Source: Streptomyces sp. AM 2-1-1 (lineage in GTDB: Bacteria > Actinomycetota > Actinomycetes > Streptomycetales > Streptomycetaceae). Taken from it: 64,000 nucleotides of DNA. Where the stretch lies: NCBI RefSeq assembly GCF_029167645.1, contig NZ_CP119147.1, positions 496,001 through 560,000 of the forward strand, in the 5' to 3' direction. A model generated the notes under the pieces. The model was given only the letters and a program-made list of their open reading frames with translations, was not told the DNA's origin and did not search any database. A program made the position numbers and the translations under genes. Positions 8,428 to 19,631 of the stretch are shown in pieces; positions within the stretch are counted from its first letter, which is position 1, and every line of letters starts with the position of its first letter.

Positions 8428-8485
8428 TTTATGCTTTCAGGCGTGGCGTGGGGGAACCCACGCCTTCGTGACGAGGGGGTGAAGA

Positions 8486-9760
8486 GTGACCGAGCTGCCC
8501 ACGAGGGGCTTGCCGGTCCGTGAGGCGGCAACCGCCATGGTTCCCGCTCAGCAGGCGTCGGCCGCCGCGGCCGCCGACGGTTCCGTGTGGGGCATGGACG
8601 CGGTGATCCTCCTGGTGGAGGACGACGCCGGGGACGCCCTCCTGGTCGAGGAGATGCTGTCCGACAGCGACCTCGACCCCTCCCTCACCTGGTGCAAGAC
8701 TCTGGCGGAGGCACGACAGTTCCTGCGGACCTGCCGCACCCCCGTCTGCGTGTTGCTCGACCTGCACCTCCCTGACGTGCACGGGCTCGACGCGGTGACG
8801 CAGATCGTGGCGGCCTCCCGGGACGCGGCCATCGTCGTCCTGACGGGGCTGAGCGAAGCGGGCACCGGACTGTCAGCGGTGGCCAACGGTGCCCAGGACT
8901 ACCTGGCCAAGGGCCGGCTCGATCCGGAGGCGCTGGGCCGGGCCATCCGGTACGCCCTCCAGCGCAAGCAGGTGGAGCGGGCCGCTGCGGCCTTGCGCGC
9001 CAACCAGCAGATGGCCCAGGAGAACGCCCGCCTCGAACGCGGGTTGCTGCCCGTGCCGCTGCTGCGGGACGACCGTTTCGAGGCGGTGGCCCGCTACGAA
9101 CCGGGGCGGGTGCACGCGCTGCTCAGCGGTGACTTCTACGACGTGGTGCAGACCGCCGACGGTACGGTGCACGCGGTCATCGGCGACGTGTCGGGACACG
9201 GCGCCGCCGAAGCCGCGCTGGGGGTCTGCCTGCGCGTGGCCTGGCGCACCGCGGTCCTCTGCGGCACCAGTCCGCTGGAGCAGACCAATCTGCTGGAAGA
9301 GATCCTGGTCGCGGAGCGGTCCGATCCGCACCTCTTCGCGACGGTGACCACGCTCACCTTCCCGCCCGACGGCAGCCGGGTGGGCATCGTGCGGGCCGGT
9401 CACCCCGGTCTGCTGCTGCGCCGGGGCAGCGACATCTCGTGGGTGGAGCCCGAGACCGGCATGGCGCTCGGGCTCCTGCCCGGCATGCGGCACTGGTCGG
9501 AGAGCGAGCTGGAGCTGGGCCCGGACACTGGTCTGGTGCTCTTCACGGACGGCCTCTTCGAGGGCCGCACGGGTCCCGACAGCCGTCTCGGCGAAGAAGG
9601 GCTCCTCGCCATGGCGCAGGACTGTTCGGCGCTGACGCCCCGTCCGTTCATCGACGCGCTCGTCGCGGGGGCGACGGCCGGGGCCGCTCCCTGGGGCGGA
9701 CTCGCGGACGACGTGGCCGTACTGCATCTGAGCTGGAGAAAGGTGGGAAGCGATGGCTGA
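8486..9760 (+). CDS. Response regulator fused to SpoIIE/PP2C phosphatase
   Basis: 424 residues. A receiver domain spans about 38-160 (VEDDAGD acidic cluster, predicted phospho-acceptor Asp92 in VLLDLHLPD), a coiled linker about 165-195, and a PP2C-type phosphatase about 200-420 (SGDFYDVV, GDVSGHG, FTDGLFEG, DDVAVLHL). This is an RsbU-like output in which phosphorylation controls a Ser/Thr phosphatase acting on anti-anti-sigma proteins. The GTG at 8486 follows GAGGGG. Its stop overlaps the histidine kinase start by 8 nt, so the two are co-translated and the kinase is the obvious phosphodonor. Confidence 0.93.
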   Translation: MTELPTRGLPVREAATAMVPAQQASAAAAADGSVWGMDAVILLVEDDAGDALLVEEMLSDSDLDPSLTWCKTLAEARQFLRTCRTPVCVLLDLHLPDVHGLDAVTQIVAASRDAAIVVLTGLSEAGTGLSAVANGAQDYLAKGRLDPEALGRAIRYALQRKQVERAAAALRANQQMAQENARLERGLLPVPLLRDDRFEAVARYEPGRVHALLSGDFYDVVQTADGTVHAVIGDVSGHGAAEAALGVCLRVAWRTAVLCGTSPLEQTNLLEEILVAERSDPHLFATVTTLTFPPDGSRVGIVRAGHPGLLLRRGSDISWVEPETGMALGLLPGMRHWSESELELGPDTGLVLFTDGLFEGRTGPDSRLGEEGLLAMAQDCSALTPRPFIDALVAGATAGAAPWGGLADDVAVLHLSWRKVGSDG

Positions 9761-11378
9761 GCCGAAGGGGAAGCCCGCACGTCCGGGAGGCGCCTCACGG
9801 TTGTCGGTCCAGAGCTGGGTCCACCTGATCCTCGGCGGCTTCGTCGTCGTGGTCGTCACGTGTCTGGCGATCGGCGCGGTCGTCCTCAACGACATGTCGT
9901 CCCGGACCACGGAACTGGTCGACCGGGTCCAGCCGGCCCGCTCCGCCTCCTTCCAGCTGCAGAACGCGCTGCTCAACCAGGAGACGGGTGTCCGGGGGTA
10001 CGTGCTCACCGGGGACGAGTCCTTCCTCGAACCGTACAAACAGGGCCAGCGCGACGAGAAGGAACGATTGGCCCGCGTGCGGGAGCTGGTCGGTTCCGAC
10101 CAGCCGTACGCCGCCGACCTGGACCGGATCGCGACGGCGGCCGAGGAGTGGCGCACCGGGGAGGCCGAGCCGCTGATCGCCACGGTGCGGGCCAGCGGTC
10201 CCACCGGCGAGGCGTCGGCGCCGTTGCTCCGGAGCAAGGCCGAGTTCGACGCGCTCCGCGACCTCTACGGCGCCCAGCAGAGCCATCTGGACAAGGCCCG
10301 TGACCACGCCCGCGACCAGCTGGACGACGCACGGGCGACCCGCGACCGGGTGCTGCTCGCGTTGATCGTGGGCTTCCTCGCCTCCGTGGTGGCGCTGAGC
10401 CTGCTCTTCCACCGGGTGGTCGGCACGCCGCTGAACAGGCTGCGCGCCGCCTCCGACGAGGTCAGGTCGGGGACGTACGAGGGGAAGATCGACGTGCGGG
10501 GGCCCTCCGACGTGCGGTCGGTGGCCACGGCGGTCGAATCCATGCGGGTCCGGCTGGTGGACGAGCTCGCCGAGTCCAAGAGCCGGGAGACGCTGCTCGC
10601 CGAGCAGACGGAGGAGCTGCGGCGTTCCAACGCGGAGCTGGAGCAGTTCGCCTACGTCGCCTCGCACGACCTACAGGAGCCGCTGCGCAAGGTGGCGTCC
10701 TTCTGCCAGCTGCTGGAGAAGCGGTACGGGAACGAGCTGGACGCCCGCGGCAAGCAGTACATCGACTTCGCGGTGGACGGCGCGAAGCGGATGCAGGTCC
10801 TCATCAATGACCTCCTCACCTTTTCCCGGGTCGGCCGGGTGCACGAGAGCTGGCAGCCGGTGGACATGGAGCGCGGGCTCGACCGCGCGCTCGCCAATCT
10901 GGCGCTGGCGATCGAGGACGCGGACGCGGAGGTCGTCCGGGAGGACACGCTGCCGGAGATCCTCGGCGACTCCACGACGCTGGCGATGGTGTGGCAGAAC
11001 CTGATCGGCAACGCGGTGAAGTTCCGCCGCGAGGACGTCCGGTGCCGGATCACCGTGGGGTGCGTCCGCGAGGACGAGACCTGGCACTTCACGGTCGCGG
11101 ACAACGGGATCGGCATCGCGCCCGAGTTCGCGGACAAGGTGTTCGTCATCTTCCAGCGGCTGCACGCCAGGGACGCCTACGACGGCACCGGCATCGGCCT
11201 CTCGCTCTGCCGCAAGATCATCGAGTTCCATGGTGGCCGGATCTGGCTCGATCCGGAGCCGGCCGAGGGTACGCTGATCCACTTCACCCTGCCCGTCAGT
11301 CCTGATGCCCCCACGCACACCACCGCGGAGCTCCTCGCTCCCGCCTTGCTCGCCGTTTCGCCGGGAGATGCCACGTGA
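9753..11378 (+). CDS. CHASE3-HAMP sensor histidine kinase
   Basis: 541 residues. A first membrane helix at about 24-46, an extracellular CHASE3-type helical region about 50-200 (NQETGVRGYVLTGDESFLEP is typical), a second membrane helix about 200-220, HAMP about 221-272, a coiled coil, the HisKA phospho-acceptor His305 in YVASHDLQEPLRK, and HATPase_c (NLIGNAVKFR, DNGIGI, GTGIGLSLCRKI). The core resembles phytochrome-type kinases, which often pair with small Rcp1 receivers; here the sensor is CHASE3 instead of a bilin-binding module. The ATG overlaps the phosphatase gene by 8 nt, and the stop overlaps the next receiver start by 4 nt. Confidence 0.93.
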   Translation: MAEPKGKPARPGGASRLSVQSWVHLILGGFVVVVVTCLAIGAVVLNDMSSRTTELVDRVQPARSASFQLQNALLNQETGVRGYVLTGDESFLEPYKQGQRDEKERLARVRELVGSDQPYAADLDRIATAAEEWRTGEAEPLIATVRASGPTGEASAPLLRSKAEFDALRDLYGAQQSHLDKARDHARDQLDDARATRDRVLLALIVGFLASVVALSLLFHRVVGTPLNRLRAASDEVRSGTYEGKIDVRGPSDVRSVATAVESMRVRLVDELAESKSRETLLAEQTEELRRSNAELEQFAYVASHDLQEPLRKVASFCQLLEKRYGNELDARGKQYIDFAVDGAKRMQVLINDLLTFSRVGRVHESWQPVDMERGLDRALANLALAIEDADAEVVREDTLPEILGDSTTLAMVWQNLIGNAVKFRREDVRCRITVGCVREDETWHFTVADNGIGIAPEFADKVFVIFQRLHARDAYDGTGIGLSLCRKIIEFHGGRIWLDPEPAEGTLIHFTLPVSPDAPTHTTAELLAPALLAVSPGDAT

Positions 11379-11818
11379 CCAGTTCCGTAGAGCCCATCGA
11401 GGTCCTGCTGGTGGAGGACGACCCCGGCGACGAGCTCATGACGCGCGAGGCGTTCGAGGACAACAAGATCCGCAACACGCTCCACGTCGTGCGCGACGGG
11501 CAGGAGGCGCTGGACTTCCTCTACCGGCGCGGCCCGCACGCCGGTGCGCCCCGCCCCGACCTGATCCTCCTCGACCTGAACCTGCCGAAGTACGACGGCC
11601 GGCAGGTTCTGGAGGAGATCAAGAGCGACGCGGAGCTGGCCACCATCCCGGTGGTGGTGCTCACCACGTCCTCCGCCGAGGAGGACATCCTGCGCAGTTA
11701 CAAACTGCACGCCAACGCCTATGTCACCAAGCCGGTCGACCTGGACCAGTTCATCGCGGCGGTCCGGCAGATCGACGAGTTCTTCGTGACCGTGGTCCGC
11801 CTCCCCGGGCGCACCTGA
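11375..11818 (+). CDS. Rcp1-like single-domain response regulator
   Basis: 147 residues consisting only of a receiver domain: VEDDPGD acidic pocket, Asp67 in LILLDLNLPKYDG, the TTS switch residue region and KPVDLDQF with the conserved Lys. It matches the Rcp1 family of stand-alone receivers that serve as phosphate shuttles or sinks for phytochrome-like kinases. The GTGA overlap with the kinase stop indicates translational coupling. It has no output domain, so it may compete with the receiver-phosphatase at 8486 for phosphate. Confidence 0.93.
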   Translation: MTSSVEPIEVLLVEDDPGDELMTREAFEDNKIRNTLHVVRDGQEALDFLYRRGPHAGAPRPDLILLDLNLPKYDGRQVLEEIKSDAELATIPVVVLTTSSAEEDILRSYKLHANAYVTKPVDLDQFIAAVRQIDEFFVTVVRLPGRT

Positions 11819-11889
11819 GCCCGGTCCGTATTTCCCGATTTCCCCGAATCACCAGGAGTGGGATGCCCCGGCCCGGGTAGACGCCTCCC

Positions 11890-12390
11890 GTGACGACGAC
11901 TCTCACCTCCCTCGCTGGGCCCTGGCTGGAGCACATGAACGAACAGGCCGCCTCGATGCCGGGCGCCCCCGGACCGGGCGTCCCCAGCACCGACGTTCTC
12001 CACGCCGCGGAGGTGTTCGACGGTGAGCCCGGGTGCATCGCACAGGCGAGAGCGCTGGCGGACCGGTTCCTGAGCCGTCTCGCGGCAGAGTGGTGCGCCC
12101 CCCTGGGCGCCCACACCCGCAGCGACCTCATGCTGACGGTGAGCGAGCTGGTCACCAACGCGGACCGGTACAGCCACGGCCCGTACCTGCTGGAGCTGGA
12201 GGGCACGGCCGAGCGCGTCAGTGTCACGGTGTACGACAGCAGCACGGCGTTGCCGGTGCTGTACTCCCCCGATCCCTCCCGGCTCGGGGGCCACGGCATG
12301 GAGATCGTGGTGGCGCTCTGCGACCGGATCACGGTGGAGCCGGTCCCGGTGGGCAAGCGCATCCGGGCCGAGTTCCGGCTCGACTCCTGA
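11890..12390 (+). CDS. HATPase anti-sigma factor-like protein
   Basis: 166 residues with one HATPase_c_2 fold: the N-box VSELVTNADRYS and G-box GGHGMEIVVALCDR are visible. This is the RsbW/SpoIIAB-like group, which is very numerous in Streptomyces; members bind sigma factors or phosphorylate anti-anti-sigma proteins. The GTG at 11890 lacks a good ribosome site; ATG 11938 is an alternative. It is 71 nt beyond the Rcp1-like gene and on the same strand, so it may belong to the same regulatory block, but an interaction with the local sigma factor is inference. Confidence 0.85.
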   Translation: MTTTLTSLAGPWLEHMNEQAASMPGAPGPGVPSTDVLHAAEVFDGEPGCIAQARALADRFLSRLAAEWCAPLGAHTRSDLMLTVSELVTNADRYSHGPYLLELEGTAERVSVTVYDSSTALPVLYSPDPSRLGGHGMEIVVALCDRITVEPVPVGKRIRAEFRLDS

Positions 12391-12433
12391 GACAGGAGCG
12401 GGCGATCACGGCCCGGACGCGCGGGGCGATGCC

Positions 12434-13651
12434 TCAGCGCACCTGCTGTCCCTTGCCCAGGGCGATGACGCCGTTGCCGGAGACCGTGTAGCACTCCCGG
12501 TCCCGCTCGGGGTTGACGCCGATCGCCGCCCCGGGGGGCACGTCGACGTTCTTGTCGAGGATCGCTCCCCGCACGATGGCCCCGCGACCCACCCTGACGT
12601 TGTCGTGGAGTACCGCTCCCTGGACGACGGCCCCCTCGGCGACGACGACGCCGGGTGAGAGGACCGACCGGGAGACCTGGCCGCGGATCACACAGCCGGG
12701 TCCGATGACCGACTCGCTCGCAATCCCGCCGGCCACGATCCTCGCTGGCGGCAGCGGGCCGGTGTGCGTGTAGATCGGCCAGCGGCGGTTGTCCAGGCTG
12801 AAGGCCGGACGGTCGGAGAGCAGGTCCATGTGGGCGTCGTAGTAGGCGTCCAGCGTTCCCACGTCGCGCCAGTAGCCGTGCTGCACGGAGGTCTCGCCGG
12901 GCACGTGGTTGTCGTCGAAGTCGTAGACCTGGGCCTGACCCCGCGCGGTGAGCATCGGCAGGATCGAGCCGCCCATGTCGTGCACCGAGTGCGGGTCCTC
13001 GGCGTCCCGGTGCAACGCGTCCACCAGGACCTTCGTGGTGAAGAGGTAGTTGCCCATGGAGGCGAAGACGCGGTCGGGTTCACCCGGCAGGCCCGGTGGG
13101 TCGGTGGGCTTCTCCAGGAACCGGTCGACCTGGGTGCCGTCGCTGCCCGGGGTGATGATGCCGAACGAGGACGCGTCGGCGCGCGGCACCTTGATGCCCG
13201 CGACGGTGACGCCCGCCCCGTTGTCGATGTGCTTGGCGAGCATCTGGCGCGGGTCCATCCGGTAGACGTGGTCGGCGCCGAACACGGCCACGTAGTCGGG
13301 CTGTTCGTCGTGCACGAGGTTGAGCGACTGGAGGATGGCGTCGGCGCTCCCCAGGTACCAACGGGGGCCGAGTCGTTGCTGTGCGGGCACCGGGGTGACG
13401 TAGTTGCCCAGCAGGCTGGACATCCGCCAGGTCGTGGAGACGTGCCGGTCCAGCGAGTGCGACTTGTACTGGGTCAGCACGCAGATACGCAGCACGTCCG
13501 CGTTGACCAGGCTGGAGAGCACGAAGTCGACCAGCCGGTACGTGCCGCCGAACGTCACCGCCGGTTTGGCCCGGTCGGCGGTGAGCGGCATCAGCCGCTT
13601 GCCCTCCCCTCCCGCGAGTACGATTCCGAGCACCGAAGGTCCACCGCGCAT
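12434..13651 (-). CDS. glgC: Glucose-1-phosphate adenylyltransferase
   Basis: 405 residues, the usual GlgC length. N-terminal nucleotidyltransferase signature [13 protein letters not shown] with [17 protein letters not shown], catalytic region [10 protein letters not shown], the substrate-site segment FLEKP, and a C-terminal left-handed beta-helix (IGPGCVIRG and similar hexapeptides). It makes ADP-glucose from ATP and glucose-1-phosphate for glycogen or maltose-1-phosphate synthesis. ATG 13651 follows AAAGGGG. It is 105 nt downstream of glgA on the same strand, as in other actinomycetes. Confidence 0.95.
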   Translation of the reverse strand: MRGGPSVLGIVLAGGEGKRLMPLTADRAKPAVTFGGTYRLVDFVLSSLVNADVLRICVLTQYKSHSLDRHVSTTWRMSSLLGNYVTPVPAQQRLGPRWYLGSADAILQSLNLVHDEQPDYVAVFGADHVYRMDPRQMLAKHIDNGAGVTVAGIKVPRADASSFGIITPGSDGTQVDRFLEKPTDPPGLPGEPDRVFASMGNYLFTTKVLVDALHRDAEDPHSVHDMGGSILPMLTARGQAQVYDFDDNHVPGETSVQHGYWRDVGTLDAYYDAHMDLLSDRPAFSLDNRRWPIYTHTGPLPPARIVAGGIASESVIGPGCVIRGQVSRSVLSPGVVVAEGAVVQGAVLHDNVRVGRGAIVRGAILDKNVDVPPGAAIGVNPERDRECYTVSGNGVIALGKGQQVR

Positions 13652-13756
13652 CGCCGCCCCTTTGTCCCGTCACATCTGTCCGGTCGCTCCCGGCCGGTCG
13701 CCTTCTGTCCGGCCGGATCTCTTTCGGTCCTACCCGCCGGCCGTTCTCTCCGGCGG

Positions 13757-14944
13757 TCACCCACTCGTCGTCCGCAGCTCCCGGTACAGCTCCGCCGTGC
13801 GGCCGGCCACCCGGTCCCATCCGAACTCCTCGACGGCACGCCGCCGTCCGGCCGCACCCTGCTTCCGGGCGGTCGCCGGATCGCCGACGACCTGGTTCAG
13901 CGCCTCGGCGAGCCGGAGTTCGAACCGCTCCGGTTCCCTCTCGTCGTAGGGGACGAGTACCCCCGTATGCCCGTCGTCCACCACTTCGGGGATACCGCCT
14001 ACCGCGGAGGCGACCACGGGGGTGCCGCACGCCATCGCTTCCAAATTGACGATGCCGAGCGGCTCGTACACCGACGGGCAGACGAACACGGCCGCGTGGG
14101 TCAGGAGTTGGACGACGTCGGGCCGGTCGAGCATCTGCGGGATCCAGTGCACGCCCTTGCGGCCGGCGCTCAACTCCTCGTGGGCGAGACGGAACTCCTC
14201 GGCGAGTTCGGGGGTGTCGGGCGCTCCGGCGCAGAGCACCAGCTGGGTGCCGGGATCCAGCAGCCGTGCGGCGCGCAGCAGGTGCGGGACGCCCTTCTGG
14301 CGGGTGATGCGTCCGACGAACAGGACGTAGGGCCGGTCAGGATCGATGCCGAACCGGCGCAGGACGTCCGTGCCGGGGTCGGGGGCGTAGAGGCGGGTGT
14401 CGATGCCGTTGTGGATGACCCGCACCCGGGCCGCGTCGAGTTCCGGGTAGCAGGCCAGGATGTCGGCGCGCATGCCGTGCGACACCGCGACGACCGCGTC
14501 CGCGGAAGCGAGGGCGGTGCGCTCGGCCCATCCCGAGAGGGCGTATCCGCCGCCCAGTTGTTCGGCCTTCCACGGGCGCAGGGGTTCCAGGGAGTGGCAG
14601 GTGACCACGTGCGGGATGCCGTGCTGGAGCTTGGCGAGATGGCCGGCGAGATTGGTGTACCAGGTGTGCGAGTGGACCAGGTCCCGGTCGCCGAGGGCGG
14701 CGGCCATCGACAGGTCGACCGAGAACGCCCGCAACGCGTCGTTGGCGTCCGCCGGGAGCGCGGGCCGGTGCCAGTGCACGTCCTCCTCCCGGCCGTCGGG
14801 CTCGCCCCAGGCGTGCACGGCGAGATCGACCAGTGGCCGAAGTTCGCGCGCCAGGAACTCCACATGGACACCGGCGCCGCCGTACACGCCGGGGGGATAT
14901 TCGCGGGTGAGCAGTCCGACCCTCATGCCTTGATGGTCACTCAC
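13757..14944 (-). CDS. glgA: GT4 glycogen synthase / maltose-1-phosphate synthase
   Basis: 395 residues. MRVGLLTREYPPGVYGGAG at the N-terminus, VHSHTWYTN, FVGRITRQKG and the GT4 nucleotide-binding segment PSVYEPLGIVNLEAMACGTP. It uses ADP-glucose to extend alpha-glucan. The short actinobacterial version is named GlgA in annotations, but its mycobacterial counterpart (GlgM) makes alpha-maltose-1-phosphate for the GlgE route, so either activity is possible. GTG 14944 is the longest start; the ATG at 14926 matches the usual family start better. It pairs with glgC downstream. Confidence 0.9.
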   Translation of the reverse strand: MSDHQGMRVGLLTREYPPGVYGGAGVHVEFLARELRPLVDLAVHAWGEPDGREEDVHWHRPALPADANDALRAFSVDLSMAAALGDRDLVHSHTWYTNLAGHLAKLQHGIPHVVTCHSLEPLRPWKAEQLGGGYALSGWAERTALASADAVVAVSHGMRADILACYPELDAARVRVIHNGIDTRLYAPDPGTDVLRRFGIDPDRPYVLFVGRITRQKGVPHLLRAARLLDPGTQLVLCAGAPDTPELAEEFRLAHEELSAGRKGVHWIPQMLDRPDVVQLLTHAAVFVCPSVYEPLGIVNLEAMACGTPVVASAVGGIPEVVDDGHTGVLVPYDEREPERFELRLAEALNQVVGDPATARKQGAAGRRRAVEEFGWDRVAGRTAELYRELRTTSG

Positions 14945-15162
14945 CCGGGGCGTACGCGGAAGACCCCCTCACGGGTCGGCGGTGGTGTCGGTCACCGTCG
15001 GCGTACGTCGGGTGGCTTTCCGGAGTCCCTCCGGCGGCCCGTCCGAAGGAGGACTACCGTCGAAGGAAGGACGTCGCGGCCCCGCCCGTACTACGGAGGC
15101 AGTACGCCGGATCGCTCCCTCGGGACGACGACTCGGCGGCCTGCGGAGGACATTGTGGTCCC

Positions 15163-17590
<2,428 letters not shown>

Positions 17591-17759
17591 TCAACTTAGG
17601 CGCGGGCGAAGGCCGCTGACAAGTGCGCGGCCCGTCGGGCGTCGCCGCCGAACACCGGGCCGCTCGGTCCGGAGCACCCCCGCGAGGCTCTCACCAGGAC
17701 CGCGATGCGGAGGCGGCACGTCGACCGGCACCCCCCAAGCTGATGCGGCGGAGCGCCGG

Positions 17760-19133
17760 TCAGCCGGAGAGGGCGGCCTCCCACCGCTCCCGGGTGGGGC
17801 CGTCGTGGCGGGGCGAGAAGTCGGGACGGCCTTCCAGCCAGGCGGTGACGTGCTCCTCCACCTCATCGGTGCCGTAGGCCTCGCGCGGCTGGAGCTGGAG
17901 GTGGCGCACCTGGGCCCGGGCCCTCATGATCACGGGATCGTCGAAGGCGGCGACGGCCCGGGCGGCGGCGCGCCGGTCGGCGAGTGGTGAACTCTGCTGC
18001 AGACGAGTCCCGTTGGCGCGGTCGGCCACCACCTGCGCGTCGAACCAGGGGCGGAGGGCCCGGGCCGTCCAGTCGTGGTAACCGGTGGGGTCCGCGGCGA
18101 TCCGGTCGGCATGGGCGGCCAGGTGCTGGGCGGCGCGCAGGCCGAGAGCCGTGCCCTGGCCCAGGGTGGGGTTGGTGTGGACGAGGCTGTCCCCGGCGCC
18201 GACCAGGCCGAGGACGACAGGTCCGTCGGCGTCGGCGAGTGCGGTCCACCGGTTGTCCAGACCGGCCATGGCCAGGACGCCCGACTGAGGTTCGGGATCC
18301 AGATCGAGCCAGGCGGACAGGGCGGGGAAGAGCCGGCCGGCGGCCTCGAACACCGCCGGGTCGGTGAGTGCGCCCCGGGCCGGATCGGCCGTGGAGAGCA
18401 CGAGGTTCACCGCGAAGGTGTCGTTGTCGGAGGGGAAGACCCCGGCGAGCGCGAACGGCGCCGCCGAGCCGGTCTTCACCCGCCCGGGGTCCCGCGGACC
18501 GCCGGGCCGCAGGCGGTACCAGCGGCACAGGTACGCGATCCCGGTACGGTGACTTTCCGCCACGGGCGGGCGGCAACCGGCTGCCCGCAACCAGCCGGGA
18601 ACCGGCGAGCGTCGGCCCGACGCGTCGACGACGAGGTCAGCCCGGTGCGGCTCCGTGTCCACCCGTACCCCGGTGACCCGGGGAGGGTTGCCCGCTTCGA
18701 CGGTGAGTGCGTGCACCCGGCATCCCGACCGGATCTCGACGGTGGCCTCCCGCCGCGCGGCCGCGATCAGCGCGGCCTCCAGCACGATGCGACGGGTGCG
18801 CAGGGTCACCAGGTCCTCGTCACCGGCCCGGAGCGGTGGACGCGCCTCGAACCAGTCGAACTCGTGGTACTCCCGGGCTCCGCGGGCCAGCACGTCCGCG
18901 TGGACGTCGGGGGCCTCGGCGCGCAGCACCGTGCGGACGGGCGCGAGAAGCGCGTGGGGCTGGTCGGCCTGCGGGACCCGGGGCCGCTTCCAGCGGAAGA
19001 AGTCCTGGTCCAGGTCGTCTCCGGCCAGCCGGGGGTCCTGCTCGAACACGGTGACCGTGTGCCCGCGGCGCCCGAGCATGAGGGCCGTCCCCAGCCCGCT
19101 GACGCCCCCTCCGATCACCGCGACCCGTGCCAT
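17760..19133 (-). CDS. FAD-dependent oxidoreductase/monooxygenase
   Basis: 457 residues from ATG 19133, chosen because GAGGGGG precedes it and the dinucleotide fold starts immediately (VAVIGGGVSGLGTALMLGRRG). The FAD-binding second signature VVDASGRRSPVPGWL and the GAGDSLVHTNPTLGQGTALG motif near residues 300-320 place it with PHBH-type flavoproteins. No membrane segment. The substrate cannot be inferred; neighbours are unrelated (an Rpf-like hydrolase downstream and about 500 bp of apparently gene-free DNA upstream). Confidence 0.85.
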   Translation of the reverse strand: MARVAVIGGGVSGLGTALMLGRRGHTVTVFEQDPRLAGDDLDQDFFRWKRPRVPQADQPHALLAPVRTVLRAEAPDVHADVLARGAREYHEFDWFEARPPLRAGDEDLVTLRTRRIVLEAALIAAARREATVEIRSGCRVHALTVEAGNPPRVTGVRVDTEPHRADLVVDASGRRSPVPGWLRAAGCRPPVAESHRTGIAYLCRWYRLRPGGPRDPGRVKTGSAAPFALAGVFPSDNDTFAVNLVLSTADPARGALTDPAVFEAAGRLFPALSAWLDLDPEPQSGVLAMAGLDNRWTALADADGPVVLGLVGAGDSLVHTNPTLGQGTALGLRAAQHLAAHADRIAADPTGYHDWTARALRPWFDAQVVADRANGTRLQQSSPLADRRAAARAVAAFDDPVIMRARAQVRHLQLQPREAYGTDEVEEHVTAWLEGRPDFSPRHDGPTRERWEAALSG

Positions 19134-19631
19134 GGAACGCCCCCTCGTCTCCTGTTCCACTCCCCCGCGCCGTCGACGTCCACCACGTGGCCGCCGACGG
19201 CGACGGGGCTGCGCTCCTCCTCGTCGCGGACGTCTCCCCCATTCTGCTCGCGTCGTCCTTCGATGTGTGTGGGGAGTCGGTCGGCACCTTCTCCGGACCC
19301 CGGCCGGCCACTGCCCTCAGTCCTTCATCGGGCCGGCATGCCGCCATGAGGACGGTTGAGGACCATGTCCGGCGACCCGGCGGGCTCGAGGTCCTCCGCT
19401 CGGACCGGGCCGGATCAGGATGCGGACCCGGCTCCATGCCCCGTACGCGTGTCCCGGCCACACTCCGGATGAGAGCCCCGTGGCGGGTGCACGTTCCACG
19501 CGAGCCCGACGGGCAGCCCGTGCCGCCGTCCGAGGTGCTCACCGAACCGGGTGCGGGCGCACGCCGCATGACTCCGGATCTCCCCCGCCGCACACGCCCC
19601 CGGCCCGGACCGCCCGGTGACCCGGTACCGT
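19134..19631. other. Gene-free stretch
   Basis: About 500 bp between the FAD oxidoreductase start and the ROK regulator stop. Open frames on both strands lack ribosome sites or recognisable proteins. Nothing supported was found. Confidence 0.4.
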
